From positions 1-64,000 of the forward strand of contig CALUZR010000002.1 of the NCBI GenBank assembly GCA_944325335.1: a stretch of 64,000 nt of DNA. The letters run 5' to 3'. The notes beneath the pieces are model-generated. The model searched no databases and was not told the DNA's origin. It was given only the letters and a program-made list of their open reading frames with translations. Numbering within the stretch: position 1 is the first letter of the stretch; every line of letters begins with the position of its first letter. Source of the DNA: an uncultured Parabacteroides sp. GTDB lineage: Bacteria; Bacteroidota; Bacteroidia; Bacteroidales; Tannerellaceae. Of the stretch, positions 8,672 to 17,614 are shown one piece after another. The position numbers and the translations under genes are program-made.

Positions 8672-9691
8672 TTACCGAATCAGGAAATTAAATTTGTCTA
8701 CATTCTTCAAAGCTACGCCCGTACCGCGTGCAACGGCATGCAAGGGGTCTTCCGCTACATGGAACGTAATGTTCATCTTATCAGACAAACGTTTGTCTAG
8801 CCCGCGCATCAAAGCGCCTCCGCCTGTCAGGTAAATTCCGTTATGCACAATATCAGCATACAATTCCGGCGGCGTCTGTTCCAAGGCACTGAGGATAGCG
8901 GCTTCCATCTTCGAAATTGTACGGTCCAAACAATGGGCAATCTCTTGATACGAAACCGGTACTTCCATAGGCAATGCCGTCATCTGGTTCGGGCCATGCA
9001 CGATGAAATCCTCGGGCGGTTCTTGCAAGGTGGTCAATGCCGAACCCACATGGATCTTGATCTGTTCGGCCGTCCGTTCGCCCACTTTCACATTATGCTG
9101 GCGGCGCATGTACTCGACAATATCTTCGGTCAAATCATCCCCGGCTATACGAATCGACTTGTTCGACACAATACCACCCAACGAAATCACCGCGATTTCC
9201 GTCGTACCTCCGCCTATATCCACAATCATATTGCCTTCTGGCGCTTGCACGTCGATACCAATACCCAGCGCAGCAGCCATCGGCTCAAAAATCATATATA
9301 CATCCCGTCCACCTGCATGTTCGGCCGAATCGCGCACGGCACGGATTTCCACCTCCGTACTTCCCGAAGGAATGCCTATCACCATACGCAACGAAGGCGT
9401 AAACCAGCGACTCCGGTTTCCCGCCATCTTGATCAAACCGCGAATCATCTGTTCGGCGGCGTAGAAATCAGCAATCACACCTTCGCGCAACGGACGAATC
9501 GTACGGATGTTGTCATGCACTTTTCCATCCATTTCGCGTGCCGCTTTTCCGATAGCCAATACCTTGTCGGTACGTCTGTCCAAAGCGACCATAGAGGGCT
9601 CGTCGACTACCATCTTTCCATTACAAGTAATGATGGTATTGGCAGTTCCTAAGTCCATCGCTACTTCTTGAGTAAATGAAAATAATCCCAT
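8672..9691 (-). CDS. mreB: Rod shape-determining protein MreB (bacterial actin)
   Basis: 339 aa, normal family length. Actin-fold nucleotide-binding motifs are intact: DLGTANT near the N-terminus (phosphate 1), DIGGGTTEIAVIS near residue 165 (phosphate 2) and TGGGALMRGLD near the C-terminus (adenosine). It polymerises under the membrane and guides the RodA/PBP2 machinery. It is the first gene of the elongasome cluster and is separated from purH by 101 bp that contain a GC-rich hairpin. Confidence 0.97.
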   Translation of the reverse strand: MGLFSFTQEVAMDLGTANTIITCNGKMVVDEPSMVALDRRTDKVLAIGKAAREMDGKVHDNIRTIRPLREGVIADFYAAEQMIRGLIKMAGNRSRWFTPSLRMVIGIPSGSTEVEIRAVRDSAEHAGGRDVYMIFEPMAAALGIGIDVQAPEGNMIVDIGGGTTEIAVISLGGIVSNKSIRIAGDDLTEDIVEYMRRQHNVKVGERTAEQIKIHVGSALTTLQEPPEDFIVHGPNQMTALPMEVPVSYQEIAHCLDRTISKMEAAILSALEQTPPELYADIVHNGIYLTGGGALMRGLDKRLSDKMNITFHVAEDPLHAVARGTGVALKNVDKFNFLIR

Positions 9692-9744
9692 TCTATCTTT
9701 ATTTCGAATTTGAACTATGTTTTCCGATAAATATAACGATAATC

Positions 9745-9774
9745 CCGGCGGATTATCGTTTATTTCTCCGCCGG
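9745..9774 (-). terminator. Possible hairpin after purH
   Basis: Seven-base arms CCGGCGG (9745-9751) and CCGCCGG (9768-9774) enclose a 16-bp AT-rich loop just after the purH stop. There is no strong U-run, so it may be a weak terminator or a processing hairpin before mreB. Confidence 0.4.
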
Positions 9775-9792
9775 AATTAACTATATTTCTTT

Positions 9793-11316
9793 TTAATGTC
9801 TAAAGTGGCGGACACCCGTCTTCACCATCGCCAATCCATGTTCGTTGCAATAAGCTACCGACTGGTCGTCGCGAATCGAACCTGCTGGCTGGATAACCGC
9901 CGTAATCCCTGCCTTGTCTGCGATTTCCACACAATCCGGGAAGGGGAAGAAGGCATCCGATGCCATGACGGCTCCATTCAAATCGAAGTTGAACGACTTC
10001 GCCTTTTCGATGGCCTGCTTTAAGGCATCTACGCGCGAAGTCTGACCAATACCACTGGCACACAATTGCTTGTTCTTTGCCAACGTGATAGCGTTCGACT
10101 TGCTGTTCTTGACAATCTTGTTGGCAAACAAGAGGTCTTCGATTTCCGGTGCAGAGGGTTGCTTTTCCGTCATCGGTTCCAAATCGACGTCTGTCTGAAT
10201 GCTCAAATCCTTTTCTTGCATCAACACGCCGTTGAGCAACGAGCGGAACTGCATCGGACAAGTCTTACACTCCTTGCGCACCAAGATGATGCGGTTCTTC
10301 TTCTGTTCCAGTATTTCCAAGGCATCGGCATCATAAGCCGGAGCAATCAGGACTTCAAAGAAGATCTTATTGATCTCTTCGGCTACCTCTTTGTTGATCG
10401 TCGTATTGGTAATCAAAATACCGCCGAAAGCCGATACCGGGTCGCCTGCCAAAGCATCCTTCCAGGCTTCCAATACCGTCGAGCGGGAAGCCACGCCACA
10501 CGGGTTGTTATGTTTCAAGACAGCAAAAGTCAATTCATCGAACTCGTCAATCAAATTAACTGCTGCGTCAATATCCAATAAGTTATTATAAGAGATTTCT
10601 TTGCCATGCAATTGTTCGAACATATCGTTGAACTTGCCATAGAAACGACCCGTCTGATGCGGGTTCTCACCATAACGGAGGTGCATCGGCTCGTCTACCG
10701 CAGCCCGGAAGTAAGAGCCCTCCCGCTGGTCGAAGTAGTTGAAGATAGCAGAATCGTAGCCCGAAGAAACGGCGAATGCCTCTTTGGCAAACCACTTACG
10801 GTCTTCGAGGGTCGATTCGGCACCCTTCTCGTTCAGCAAGTTCAAGAGCGGAGCATATTGATGCTTCGAAGCGACGATCAATACATCCTTGAAGTTCTTG
10901 GCTGCTGCACGGATTAAGGAAATACCGCCTATATCTATCTTTTCGATAATCGATTGTTCATCGGCTCCCGATGCTACCGTTTCGGCAAAAGGATACAAAT
11001 CCACGATGACCAAATCGATTTCCGGAATCTCATATTGTGCTAATTGAGCTTTGTCTCCTTCGTTCTCCCGACGCGCCAAGATACCGCCGAACACCTTCGG
11101 ATGCAACGTCTTTACACGTCCGCCTAAGATAGAGGGATATCCCGTCAAATCCTCTACCGCATCGCACGGCATACCCAGCGATTCGATAAACGTCTTCGTT
11201 CCCCCTGTCGATACAAAAGAGACACCATTCTCATGCAATTTTCTCAAAATTTCATCCAAACCATCTTTATGATACACTGAAACCAGTGCGCGATTCATTT
11301 TTTTCGTTGCCGTCAT
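9793..11316 (-). CDS. purH: Bifunctional AICAR formyltransferase / IMP cyclohydrolase
   Basis: 507 aa, the usual length. The N-terminal MGS-like cyclohydrolase domain is recognisable from RALVSVYHKDGLDEI, FVSTGGT and GRVKTLHPKVFGGILARR. The C-terminal transformylase domain has LRYGENPHQTGRFYG, KHNNPCGVA and SDAFFPFPD. It catalyses the last two steps of de novo purine synthesis, AICAR to FAICAR to IMP, in the cytosol. The second in-frame Met (11298, MNRALVSV) is also a plausible start. Apparently monocistronic, with a TAATTTTG box at 11347-11354. Confidence 0.97.
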   Translation of the reverse strand: MTATKKMNRALVSVYHKDGLDEILRKLHENGVSFVSTGGTKTFIESLGMPCDAVEDLTGYPSILGGRVKTLHPKVFGGILARRENEGDKAQLAQYEIPEIDLVIVDLYPFAETVASGADEQSIIEKIDIGGISLIRAAAKNFKDVLIVASKHQYAPLLNLLNEKGAESTLEDRKWFAKEAFAVSSGYDSAIFNYFDQREGSYFRAAVDEPMHLRYGENPHQTGRFYGKFNDMFEQLHGKEISYNNLLDIDAAVNLIDEFDELTFAVLKHNNPCGVASRSTVLEAWKDALAGDPVSAFGGILITNTTINKEVAEEINKIFFEVLIAPAYDADALEILEQKKNRIILVRKECKTCPMQFRSLLNGVLMQEKDLSIQTDVDLEPMTEKQPSAPEIEDLLFANKIVKNSKSNAITLAKNKQLCASGIGQTSRVDALKQAIEKAKSFNFDLNGAVMASDAFFPFPDCVEIADKAGITAVIQPAGSIRDDQSVAYCNEHGLAMVKTGVRHFRH

Positions 11317-11346
11317 TTTCTTTATTCCTTTCTGTTTTTAAAGGCA

Positions 11347-11354
11347 CAAAATTA
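11347..11354 (-). promoter_or_regulatory. -7 box (TAATTTTG) for purH
   Basis: On the minus strand this octamer matches TAnnTTTG and lies 31 bp upstream of the purH start. The -33 element is not obvious. Confidence 0.4.
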
Positions 11355-11426
11355 GTGATTTATTTTTCAATTCGTCCGCGAACCCGGCGAAAGAGGGAAA
11401 AATTTAACACCCTTTTCATTCTTTCC

Positions 11427-13529
11427 TCACTTAAACTCGCGGATGAGCCGGTTCATGTGGGGCGTGTTCAACTGGGAATAGCGCTCATCCAAGTTGTCTT
11501 CCATCGCTTTCGCGTCCACTGAAGGCAATACGCCCTCGCTCTCCAATTGGGAGACCTGGCGCTTTTCGTTTGCCAGCATCATGCGGATAGCCTTTCGGGT
11601 TACGGCGCATTTATAAGAGGCTGGATAGTATTGTGCGACCTCTTCCAGCACTTCGTTCATGCGGGTGATATTCTCATTGATTTCCACCTCCAATTCGGAT
11701 ACGGCATCCTTCTCGATATCCGAGAGCACGGTGGATTGGGCAAAGTCGTCGACCAGCTTCAAGGCTTCCCGTTGGGCAATGATGAACCCACGCCCCAAAT
11801 CGTATCCGACAATCACCCATTCATGCGAACGATGGCTCCACCATTCCCGTCCCCACGAGAATCGTTTCGTCCAACGCATATAGAAAGGCTCTTGGAAATA
11901 ATCGTAAATCCATTTGCGATAGAACAACGGGGTACGCCCATCGCGGTCGTATAGCTCATCAACCGCCGATATCAACACCTTCAGGGAAAGGTTGGAGATG
12001 ATACCTTCGTCGAACAAACGCCAATAGATTGCCTTCTCCTTCTTCAGCACCCGGATGCGGACATCGGCCAGGACATCTTCGGTCGTCAGGGGCGCCACTT
12101 GGGGAGTTTCCTCGTTCTCGGGCAAGAACTGTTCAACCAAAGGCCAGTTCGAGGCTCCCAGCACCTCTTTCTTCTTCAATTTCTCTAAGTATTTGCCCGT
12201 ATTATCAGCAATCTGCTTGCGGATGCCATAATCCAACAACGCTTTGGCTGAAGCGACCTTGGTCAATCCTAACTTCAAGAGGAACCAACGCATCGTAGTG
12301 GCATTCACCGCCAAGGTAAGCGTCACGATACCGCCCGTATAGAGTAATATTTGCCGACGGATATCTTCCGGGATGGCGACCGTATAGGAAACCATCAAAG
12401 CCAAGGTCAAACCTAAGGCACCGCGTAATCCGCCCCACGAAAGGATGAACGACTCACGCATCGAAAGCCCGTAGCCCGTCTTCTTCATAATCGGATAGAG
12501 CATCGCCACCATCAACATACGGACAATGTTTACCCCGACATAGACAAGGAGCAAAAGCAACAAGCTGGTCCACGTCAGGTCTACCTTTAGGGCAATCACC
12601 ACGCCCACGATAATGAATATTAAGGTATTCGCCATATAGGCCATCAATTCCCAGAACGAGGCCATGAACTTGTTTACTTCCGGTTTCAACTTGGGTCGGC
12701 CGATATAGGAAATGGTCAATCCGAAAGCGACCAACGCAATCACGCCCGATACATCCAAGAAGCTCTGTGCCAAGATAAAGGTAATATACGACGAAACGAT
12801 GATCACACTATTCTGCACCGCCTCGTCGCCCCCTACTTTCGATAGGAACCAAATCGTGAACCGGGCAATCACCCAACCCAACAAGACGCCGCCGAACACC
12901 ACAATCAAGAAGTTCAATACCGGCGATTCCACGACTCCTCCAGCCGTATAGACGCCGAAGAAGATCATAAAGAGCACAATACCCGTCCCGTCATTAAGCA
13001 TCGACTCGGCATCCACCAAGGTCGAGAAGCGTTTACTCGTCCGCAATTCCTTCAACAGGGCTACGACAGCCACCGGGTCGGTCGCACTAATCAAGGCGCC
13101 GAACATCAGGGCATACGACCAATTCCATCCGCTACATTCGGGAAAGATAGCGGCCATCCCCATAATGAGGGCGCCCGTCAGGAACATGGCAATCACCATC
13201 CCCGGGCCAGCCAAGAGGGTGGAATTCAACAACGACTTGCGGAATACATGCAAATCCAACTCGTATGCTCCATCGAAAATCAACAAAGGAAGGAAGATAT
13301 ACAGAATCAAATCCGGGTCCATATTCCCCGCAAAATCAATCGCCGGCTTGACAATCCCCGCGTCCTGAAAAACACCGAAGCGGTCCAATAGTCCCAGCCC
13401 GATACCCAATACGAACAACCCCACCGTATAAGGGAAATTCGTCTTCTTCAATACAGATTTCAATATGGCACCGACCACCAAACAGATAACCACAAATATA
13501 AGCGGTGCCAACAATGCATTCGTTTCCAT
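11427..13529 (-). CDS. CPA1-family cation/proton antiporter (NhaP-like)
   Basis: 700 aa. About twelve membrane helices fill residues 1-420, followed by a cytoplasmic tail of about 280 residues. Family signatures include GLFVLGIGLGLLDRFG, FLPLLIFDGAYELD, the ion-binding segment SATDPVAVVALLKEL and MLNDGTGIVLF with the conserved acidic residue, and SWGGLRGALGLTLAL. It should exchange Na+ or K+ for H+ across the inner membrane. The long tail has acidic and helical stretches but no TrkA-C or cNMP domain I could recognise. A TACTTTTG box lies 47 bp upstream. Confidence 0.92.
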   Translation of the reverse strand: METNALLAPLIFVVICLVVGAILKSVLKKTNFPYTVGLFVLGIGLGLLDRFGVFQDAGIVKPAIDFAGNMDPDLILYIFLPLLIFDGAYELDLHVFRKSLLNSTLLAGPGMVIAMFLTGALIMGMAAIFPECSGWNWSYALMFGALISATDPVAVVALLKELRTSKRFSTLVDAESMLNDGTGIVLFMIFFGVYTAGGVVESPVLNFLIVVFGGVLLGWVIARFTIWFLSKVGGDEAVQNSVIIVSSYITFILAQSFLDVSGVIALVAFGLTISYIGRPKLKPEVNKFMASFWELMAYMANTLIFIIVGVVIALKVDLTWTSLLLLLLVYVGVNIVRMLMVAMLYPIMKKTGYGLSMRESFILSWGGLRGALGLTLALMVSYTVAIPEDIRRQILLYTGGIVTLTLAVNATTMRWFLLKLGLTKVASAKALLDYGIRKQIADNTGKYLEKLKKKEVLGASNWPLVEQFLPENEETPQVAPLTTEDVLADVRIRVLKKEKAIYWRLFDEGIISNLSLKVLISAVDELYDRDGRTPLFYRKWIYDYFQEPFYMRWTKRFSWGREWWSHRSHEWVIVGYDLGRGFIIAQREALKLVDDFAQSTVLSDIEKDAVSELEVEINENITRMNEVLEEVAQYYPASYKCAVTRKAIRMMLANEKRQVSQLESEGVLPSVDAKAMEDNLDERYSQLNTPHMNRLIREFK

Positions 13530-13575
13530 ACATTTATACTATTACGATTTACTTCCAATGAACTCTTTGGGGCTG

Positions 13576-13583
13576 CAAAAGTA
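13576..13583 (-). promoter_or_regulatory. -7 box (TACTTTTG) for the antiporter gene
   Basis: Minus-strand octamer TACTTTTG matches TAnnTTTG and lies 47 bp upstream of the antiporter ATG. No confident -33 element was seen. Confidence 0.4.
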
Positions 13584-13700
13584 ACAGAAATGCGCGATAT
13601 AAACTACTTTTTCAGAAGAAAGTAAGGAGAAATAATCCTAAAAGCCTTTGGAAAAACCGGATACCTCCTTCAAAAAGTTCGATACATCCGGGAAAAGTTC

Positions 13701-13784
13701 TATCTTTAGGCTAAAGATACATATCTGCAGTCTAAAGATACGTATCTGCAACTTGAAGATACATATCTTTAACCTAAAGATAAA
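13701..13784. repeat. Four-unit 21-bp tandem array
   Basis: Units start at 13701, 13722, 13743 and 13764, each opening with TATCT. Unit 1 holds the perfect palindrome TATCTTTAGGCTAAAGATA. Outer flanks are inverted relative to each other: TTCAAAAAGTTCGATACATC before the array and, on the opposite strand after it, TTCAAAAACTTGGAAACATC. The array nearly repeats at 27822-27905. Because 21 is a multiple of 3 it creates an artefactual seven-residue-periodic reading frame. Confidence 0.92.
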
Positions 13785-13828
13785 GATTTACTCGGATGTT
13801 TCCAAGTTTTTGAAGGGCGGAACGGACT

Positions 13829-15484
13829 TTAGCAGGAGGGGAAAGCGGTTTTCTGTCCGGATAAGGTGAGCGTCCGGTCGCAATAAGGGGAGATGGCCAT
13901 GCGGTGGGTGATGAAGAGCATGGTCTTGTGGGGGAAATCATGGGTAAGGCGTTGCATGAGGAGCTGCTCGGTCTCTTCGTCGAGCGAGGAACTGAACTCA
14001 TCAAAAAGGAGGATAGGACCCTTTCGAAGCAGGGCGCGGGCGATGGCAATACGCTGGGCTTGCCCTTCGCTCAGTCCGCCTCCCGCTTCTTGGCAAGGCG
14101 AATCGAGTCCTTCGGGAAGGGCATAGACGAAGTCGGCCACGGCGGTATGGAGGGCTTGGCGTATCTCTTCTTCGGTAGCAGAAGGATTACCTACCAAAAG
14201 ATTACTGCGTATCGTCCCGCTCAACAGGCTATTCCCTTGGGGCACATAGACGAGGTTGCACCGGGTGGCAGGCGATACGGGGACCTGTTGCAGGTGGTTA
14301 TAAAGAGAGAGCCGGCCCGCTACGGGCGATAAGAGCGAAAGGATCAGGCGAAAGAGCGTACTCTTCCCGGCACCAGTCTCTCCGAGGATAGCGGTACGGG
14401 AACCGGGTGGGAAATCATAGGTGAAATGATGCAGGATATCCCGCCTGCCTTCGGGATAACGGAAGGTGACGTCTTGGATGCGAATACCTGCCGGAGCTAC
14501 TAAGGGACGAGGTTCGATGCGGTCCTCCGCTTCGGCTTCCTCCAATTCTTGCAACCGGTCGACCGAAGCCGAGGCATGAAGCAAAGAAGGGAATTGCTGG
14601 CTCATCCCCACCAAGGGACGTTGGATCTGCCCGACGAGCTGCAGAAAAGCGGTCATCATGCCAAAGGTAATGCTCCCGTTCCGAATGCCCGCCACGCCCC
14701 AAAGGAACGCCGCGAGGTAGCTTAGCGTAAAGGCCGCGCTCAGAAATAGGCGCGAATAGGCAGTGAACCGGCTCCGGCGCATCACCTGCCCTTGCAGGTC
14801 GCTTTGCAGGTCGTCGAGGCGGGAAGCGGCTTTCCCCTCCTGCTCCATCGTCTGCAAGAGGAGGACATGCTGCAGGCTTTCTTGCAGGAAACTCTGCACT
14901 TTCCCATCGGATTCCCGTATGATTCGCGTCAAAGTCCGCATACGATGGGAAAGGTATTTCCCGGCCAAGAGGAAAAGGGGCATGATCAGCAGGATGAGTC
15001 CCGCCAAGCGCATGTCCATCAATAGCAGAAAACCGAAGGCGGCCAGGAATTGAAGGCCGGTGGGAAGTAGCGAAGGAAGGGTATGGCTCAGGGTATCGGC
15101 GATTACCCGCACATCTTCTTCCAATCGGTTGGTAAGGTCTCCGGTATGCCGCCGGCAAAGGGAAAGGTAAGGAAGACGGGTGAGATGGGCAAAGAGCCGT
15201 CCTTGGAGCTGCGTCTTGAGGCGGATGTGGGTGTAGTTGGATAGCTGGTTTCGGAGGAACGTGCCGCCTAATTGCCCCAGACAACAAACCACCAGCAGGA
15301 GGATATACGCTTGGTAATCCACCGCCTTCACCCCGGTAGCTCCATCAATAAGCGCTTTGCAGAGATAGACAAAGAGCAGGGACAATCCTACCTGCACGAT
15401 GCCCAAGAGCATATTCCCCACGAGGGCACAGCGTATCCCTTGGGTCGCGCGGAGCATCCATCGAAATGTGGCTTGGGAGTTCAT
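13829..15484 (-). CDS. ABC exporter, fused permease and ATPase
   Basis: 551 aa from the ATG at 15484, which overlaps the stop of the upstream nucleotidyltransferase gene as ATGA; a longer reading from 15607 lies inside that gene. An ABC transporter type 1 membrane domain with six helices spans about 15-305 and an ATPase domain follows, with Walker A ILGETGAGKSTLFRL, signature LSEGQAQRIAIARAL, Walker B GPILLFDEF and the H-loop FITHR. There is no N-terminal C39 peptidase domain, so it exports cargo cleaved elsewhere or not at all. It is the last gene of the kinase/peptidase/PqqD/nucleotidyltransferase cassette and is the likely exporter of that pathway's product. Confidence 0.88.
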   Translation of the reverse strand: MNSQATFRWMLRATQGIRCALVGNMLLGIVQVGLSLLFVYLCKALIDGATGVKAVDYQAYILLLVVCCLGQLGGTFLRNQLSNYTHIRLKTQLQGRLFAHLTRLPYLSLCRRHTGDLTNRLEEDVRVIADTLSHTLPSLLPTGLQFLAAFGFLLLMDMRLAGLILLIMPLFLLAGKYLSHRMRTLTRIIRESDGKVQSFLQESLQHVLLLQTMEQEGKAASRLDDLQSDLQGQVMRRSRFTAYSRLFLSAAFTLSYLAAFLWGVAGIRNGSITFGMMTAFLQLVGQIQRPLVGMSQQFPSLLHASASVDRLQELEEAEAEDRIEPRPLVAPAGIRIQDVTFRYPEGRRDILHHFTYDFPPGSRTAILGETGAGKSTLFRLILSLLSPVAGRLSLYNHLQQVPVSPATRCNLVYVPQGNSLLSGTIRSNLLVGNPSATEEEIRQALHTAVADFVYALPEGLDSPCQEAGGGLSEGQAQRIAIARALLRKGPILLFDEFSSSLDEETEQLLMQRLTHDFPHKTMLFITHRMAISPYCDRTLTLSGQKTAFPSC

Positions 15485-16596
15485 TCGTGCAAAAGGGCTA
15501 CTTTCAATCCATGCCGGATGGAATAGTACATGAACCGGCTGACCTCTCGGGGCGCGATGGGAAAGGTCTGCATATACCACACCATCCGATGTTGGAAGGA
15601 ATACCATTTCCCCGCATAATATCCTTGAGGACGTACCGATGCCGGCGAGAAGTAATGCTGCCCGAAATTCCCGCAGCGGAGCATCAAATCGACGATCCGT
15701 GCCGCTTTCTTCCGGTAGCGTGCCTCATAGAAAGGGAACTCTTCTTGGGGCAGACCTACATAATCCACCGCCACGCATCCGAAGAGTTTCCACCAATGCT
15801 CCAAGCGCAGGTAACGAAGGTCTTGCGCCAATTGCTCCTTATCCAGTTCGGCGGTATGGACATGGAGATAACGTGCCCAATCGGATACCTGCCGGAACCC
15901 GATCCCTTTCGCCAGGAAATGCTTCAGGAAATGGTAGAACAGGTAGACGGCATCGAACGATATGGGCGGAAGATGTACCGCCGTCCCGCCTATTTCCCGA
16001 ACCGGGCAAGCGGCCTTTTGCTCCACCAAATAGCGATGCGTCCAAGCCTGTATATGCCTATCTAACCCTGGTTCTAAGGAATAGGCGGCGAGGCGATGCA
16101 GCTCTACGACTACGCCTTGGTACGTAGCGTGGTAATGCTGGCAACTTTCATGTGCGTCTTCCGTCTCGGCCCCGGCTTGTTGCAGGATATGGCAGGCTTG
16201 CGCATAGTCGGTTTGCCCTACATAGAGGTCGATATCGCCGCATTGCCGCTGCTCAGGATAACGGTAACAGGGGGCGATTCCTTGTCCTTTCAACAAGATG
16301 GGTTGGATATGGGCCGCCTCCAACCGGGGGACTATCTCCTGCAAGACATGGTTCAACCGCGTATGGCTCCGCCTGAGTTGTACCAGATGATGCTGGATAT
16401 GCCACAAGAGGGAAGCCGAAGGGCGCAGCGCGTCGGGCAAGGCACCGATTCCATCGCTCACCACACCCAATACGGTCTGCTTCCGGGCTTGGGAGACGAG
16501 GAGGTTCCAGGCGATTCCTTCGTAAAGGGAGGGATTCGGGGTAGTTCCCCAAAGTCCGGCACGGAGCAAATCCAAGAAAGCGTCCTGTCCCTTCAT
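15481..16596 (-). CDS. NTP_transf_5-type nucleotidyltransferase family protein
   Basis: 371 aa from the ATG at 16596, which overlaps the stop of the PqqD-like gene (ATGA). The catalytic region is PILLKGQGIAP, followed by YRYPEQRQCGDIDLYVG with the GDIDLY aspartates expected to bind metal. This is the NTP_transf_5 family, often encoded in lasso-peptide and related peptide-maturation clusters beside an HPr-kinase-like protein. In pseudomycoidin-type clusters such enzymes decorate the peptide. The acceptor here is unknown. It is translationally coupled at both ends (PqqD-like before, ABC exporter after). Confidence 0.8.
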   Translation of the reverse strand: MKGQDAFLDLLRAGLWGTTPNPSLYEGIAWNLLVSQARKQTVLGVVSDGIGALPDALRPSASLLWHIQHHLVQLRRSHTRLNHVLQEIVPRLEAAHIQPILLKGQGIAPCYRYPEQRQCGDIDLYVGQTDYAQACHILQQAGAETEDAHESCQHYHATYQGVVVELHRLAAYSLEPGLDRHIQAWTHRYLVEQKAACPVREIGGTAVHLPPISFDAVYLFYHFLKHFLAKGIGFRQVSDWARYLHVHTAELDKEQLAQDLRYLRLEHWWKLFGCVAVDYVGLPQEEFPFYEARYRKKAARIVDLMLRCGNFGQHYFSPASVRPQGYYAGKWYSFQHRMVWYMQTFPIAPREVSRFMYYSIRHGLKVALLHE

Positions 16597-16859
16597 TCGA
16601 TGAGCCCTTCCCGTTTCCATACTTGGCACAACGCCGTAGCATCGGCCTGGGCTTGCGGTTCGGGAATGCCATACTTCCCGACCAGCAACTCTGCCAACGT
16701 ATCGGCCGTAAATTCCCGTTCCGCCACTTCTTGCCACAAATAAGCCGCCGAAGCGTTGAGGCGGATGAGCTTGTTGAAGTTGATCTGCTCCATGCCTTCG
16801 CCGGCTACCATATATTCCCCGCATAGTTCGCGGAGCACAAATCCTTTCTTTATCTTCAT
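16593..16859 (-). CDS. PqqD-family peptide-chaperone-like protein (RRE fold)
   Basis: 88 aa, the typical PqqD length. The pattern KKGFVLRELCGEYMVAGEG, then FNKLIRLNASAAYLWQEV and FTADTLAELLVGKYGI matches PqqD-like RiPP recognition elements, which bind leader peptides and present them to modifying enzymes. In lasso clusters the same domain is called B1. It follows the peptidase gene after a 165-bp gap that contains a 29-bp perfect inverted repeat, and its stop overlaps the nucleotidyltransferase start. Its expected partner is a leader peptide; see 20804-20968. Confidence 0.82.
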   Translation of the reverse strand: MKIKKGFVLRELCGEYMVAGEGMEQINFNKLIRLNASAAYLWQEVAEREFTADTLAELLVGKYGIPEPQAQADATALCQVWKREGLIE

Positions 16860-16897
16860 ACGTATATTTATGATATTTTTCTATTCGGTTCTTTTAG

Positions 16898-17018
16898 GGC
16901 ACACAGATGACACAGATAAGACAGATTTACACAGATTTTTCATTTAGGCTACGCGAGGTTTGTTCATCTGGGAAATAAAATCAGTGGTCATCTGTCTTAT
17001 CTGTGTCATCTGTGTGCC
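16898..17018. repeat. 29-bp perfect inverted repeat with 63-bp spacer
   Basis: The left arm 16898-16926 and right arm 16990-17018 are exact reverse complements. Each is built from short direct repeats (ACACAGATGACACAGATAAG and so on). It sits between the S24/S26 peptidase stop and the PqqD-like start, and could fold as a long stem-loop in the transcript. A similar CACAGAG-type imperfect pair lies at 50727-50808. Confidence 0.95.
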
Positions 17019-17024
17019 ATATAT

Positions 17025-17471
17025 CTAAGCGTATATTCTCCGGTAAATCCCCAACAAATACCGGCGGATAGGCGACAACTTCATCCAGAGGCGGGAATAG
17101 CGGCGGAAGCGAGTTCCTTCGCAGTCGATATACCGCCCGTCGCGGATAATCGTAGCCACCTTGGCGATTACCTGCCCTTCGACACACCGTTCGGCGACGT
17201 GGATGTTCCCGTCTCCCATCAATACCAGCTTCTCCCCGTCTTTGCGGATGAAGCGATGGAGGACATAACTCCCCGCCTGCAGCTCGACCAGCAGGATATC
17301 GCCCCGCCGAAGGATGCCGGGGGCGACCAATATCACGCTATCCTCTCCGCCCCGGATGAAAGGCAACATGCTGTTTCCTTTAGGACAGAACGTCACGCGC
17401 CGTCCCGCTTCGATTAATTGCTTGATATACCCGACCAATTCTTGGTTGGGAATTTCATGAACGATTGTCAT
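17025..17471 (-). CDS. S24/S26-family peptidase
   Basis: 148 aa. The segment CPKGNSMLPFIRGGEDSVIL holds the catalytic serine (S34, GNSMLP), and RRGDILLV follows. Further on is YVLHRFIRKDGEKLVLMGDG, where His72 stands where ER-type (S26B) enzymes carry histidine instead of lysine. There is no clear membrane anchor, and the C-terminus is Arg-rich. Small S24/S26 proteins of this type occur in peptide-maturation clusters and could remove the leader or a signal segment. It lies between the HPr-kinase-like gene and the PqqD-like gene. Confidence 0.78.
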   Translation of the reverse strand: MTIVHEIPNQELVGYIKQLIEAGRRVTFCPKGNSMLPFIRGGEDSVILVAPGILRRGDILLVELQAGSYVLHRFIRKDGEKLVLMGDGNIHVAERCVEGQVIAKVATIIRDGRYIDCEGTRFRRYSRLWMKLSPIRRYLLGIYRRIYA

Positions 17472-17526
17472 CTTTTATCTATTCCTGGATATGAATATCC
17501 GCTTTGTCCTATATAGACACGATTTT

Positions 17527-17614
17527 CATGGCTTGGTAGTCACAATACCATGGCCTGAAAGTGTCATTTTCATGGCCTGGTATTCACACTTCCACGGCTT
17601 GGTAATGGCGGCTA
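17527..17614. repeat. Four-unit 22-bp tandem array
   Basis: Units start at 17527, 17549, 17571 and 17593, each opening CATGGC or CACGGC and followed by CTTGGTA or a variant. The last unit runs into the end of the HPr-kinase-like coding sequence, so the array contributes its last residues (YQAVEV). Same four-unit design as the other arrays in this window. Confidence 0.88.

Noticed and set aside
8843..9652. Long plus-strand open frame of 269 codons opposite mreB
   Set aside because: It is the antisense of a highly conserved gene, with His/Thr/Arg-rich composition typical of a shadow frame and no recognisable domain.
13648..13869. Frame with seven-residue periodicity (LKIHICSLKIRICN)
   Set aside because: Produced by the 21-bp tandem array; the array at 27822 makes a similar frame. 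Not a coiled-coil protein.
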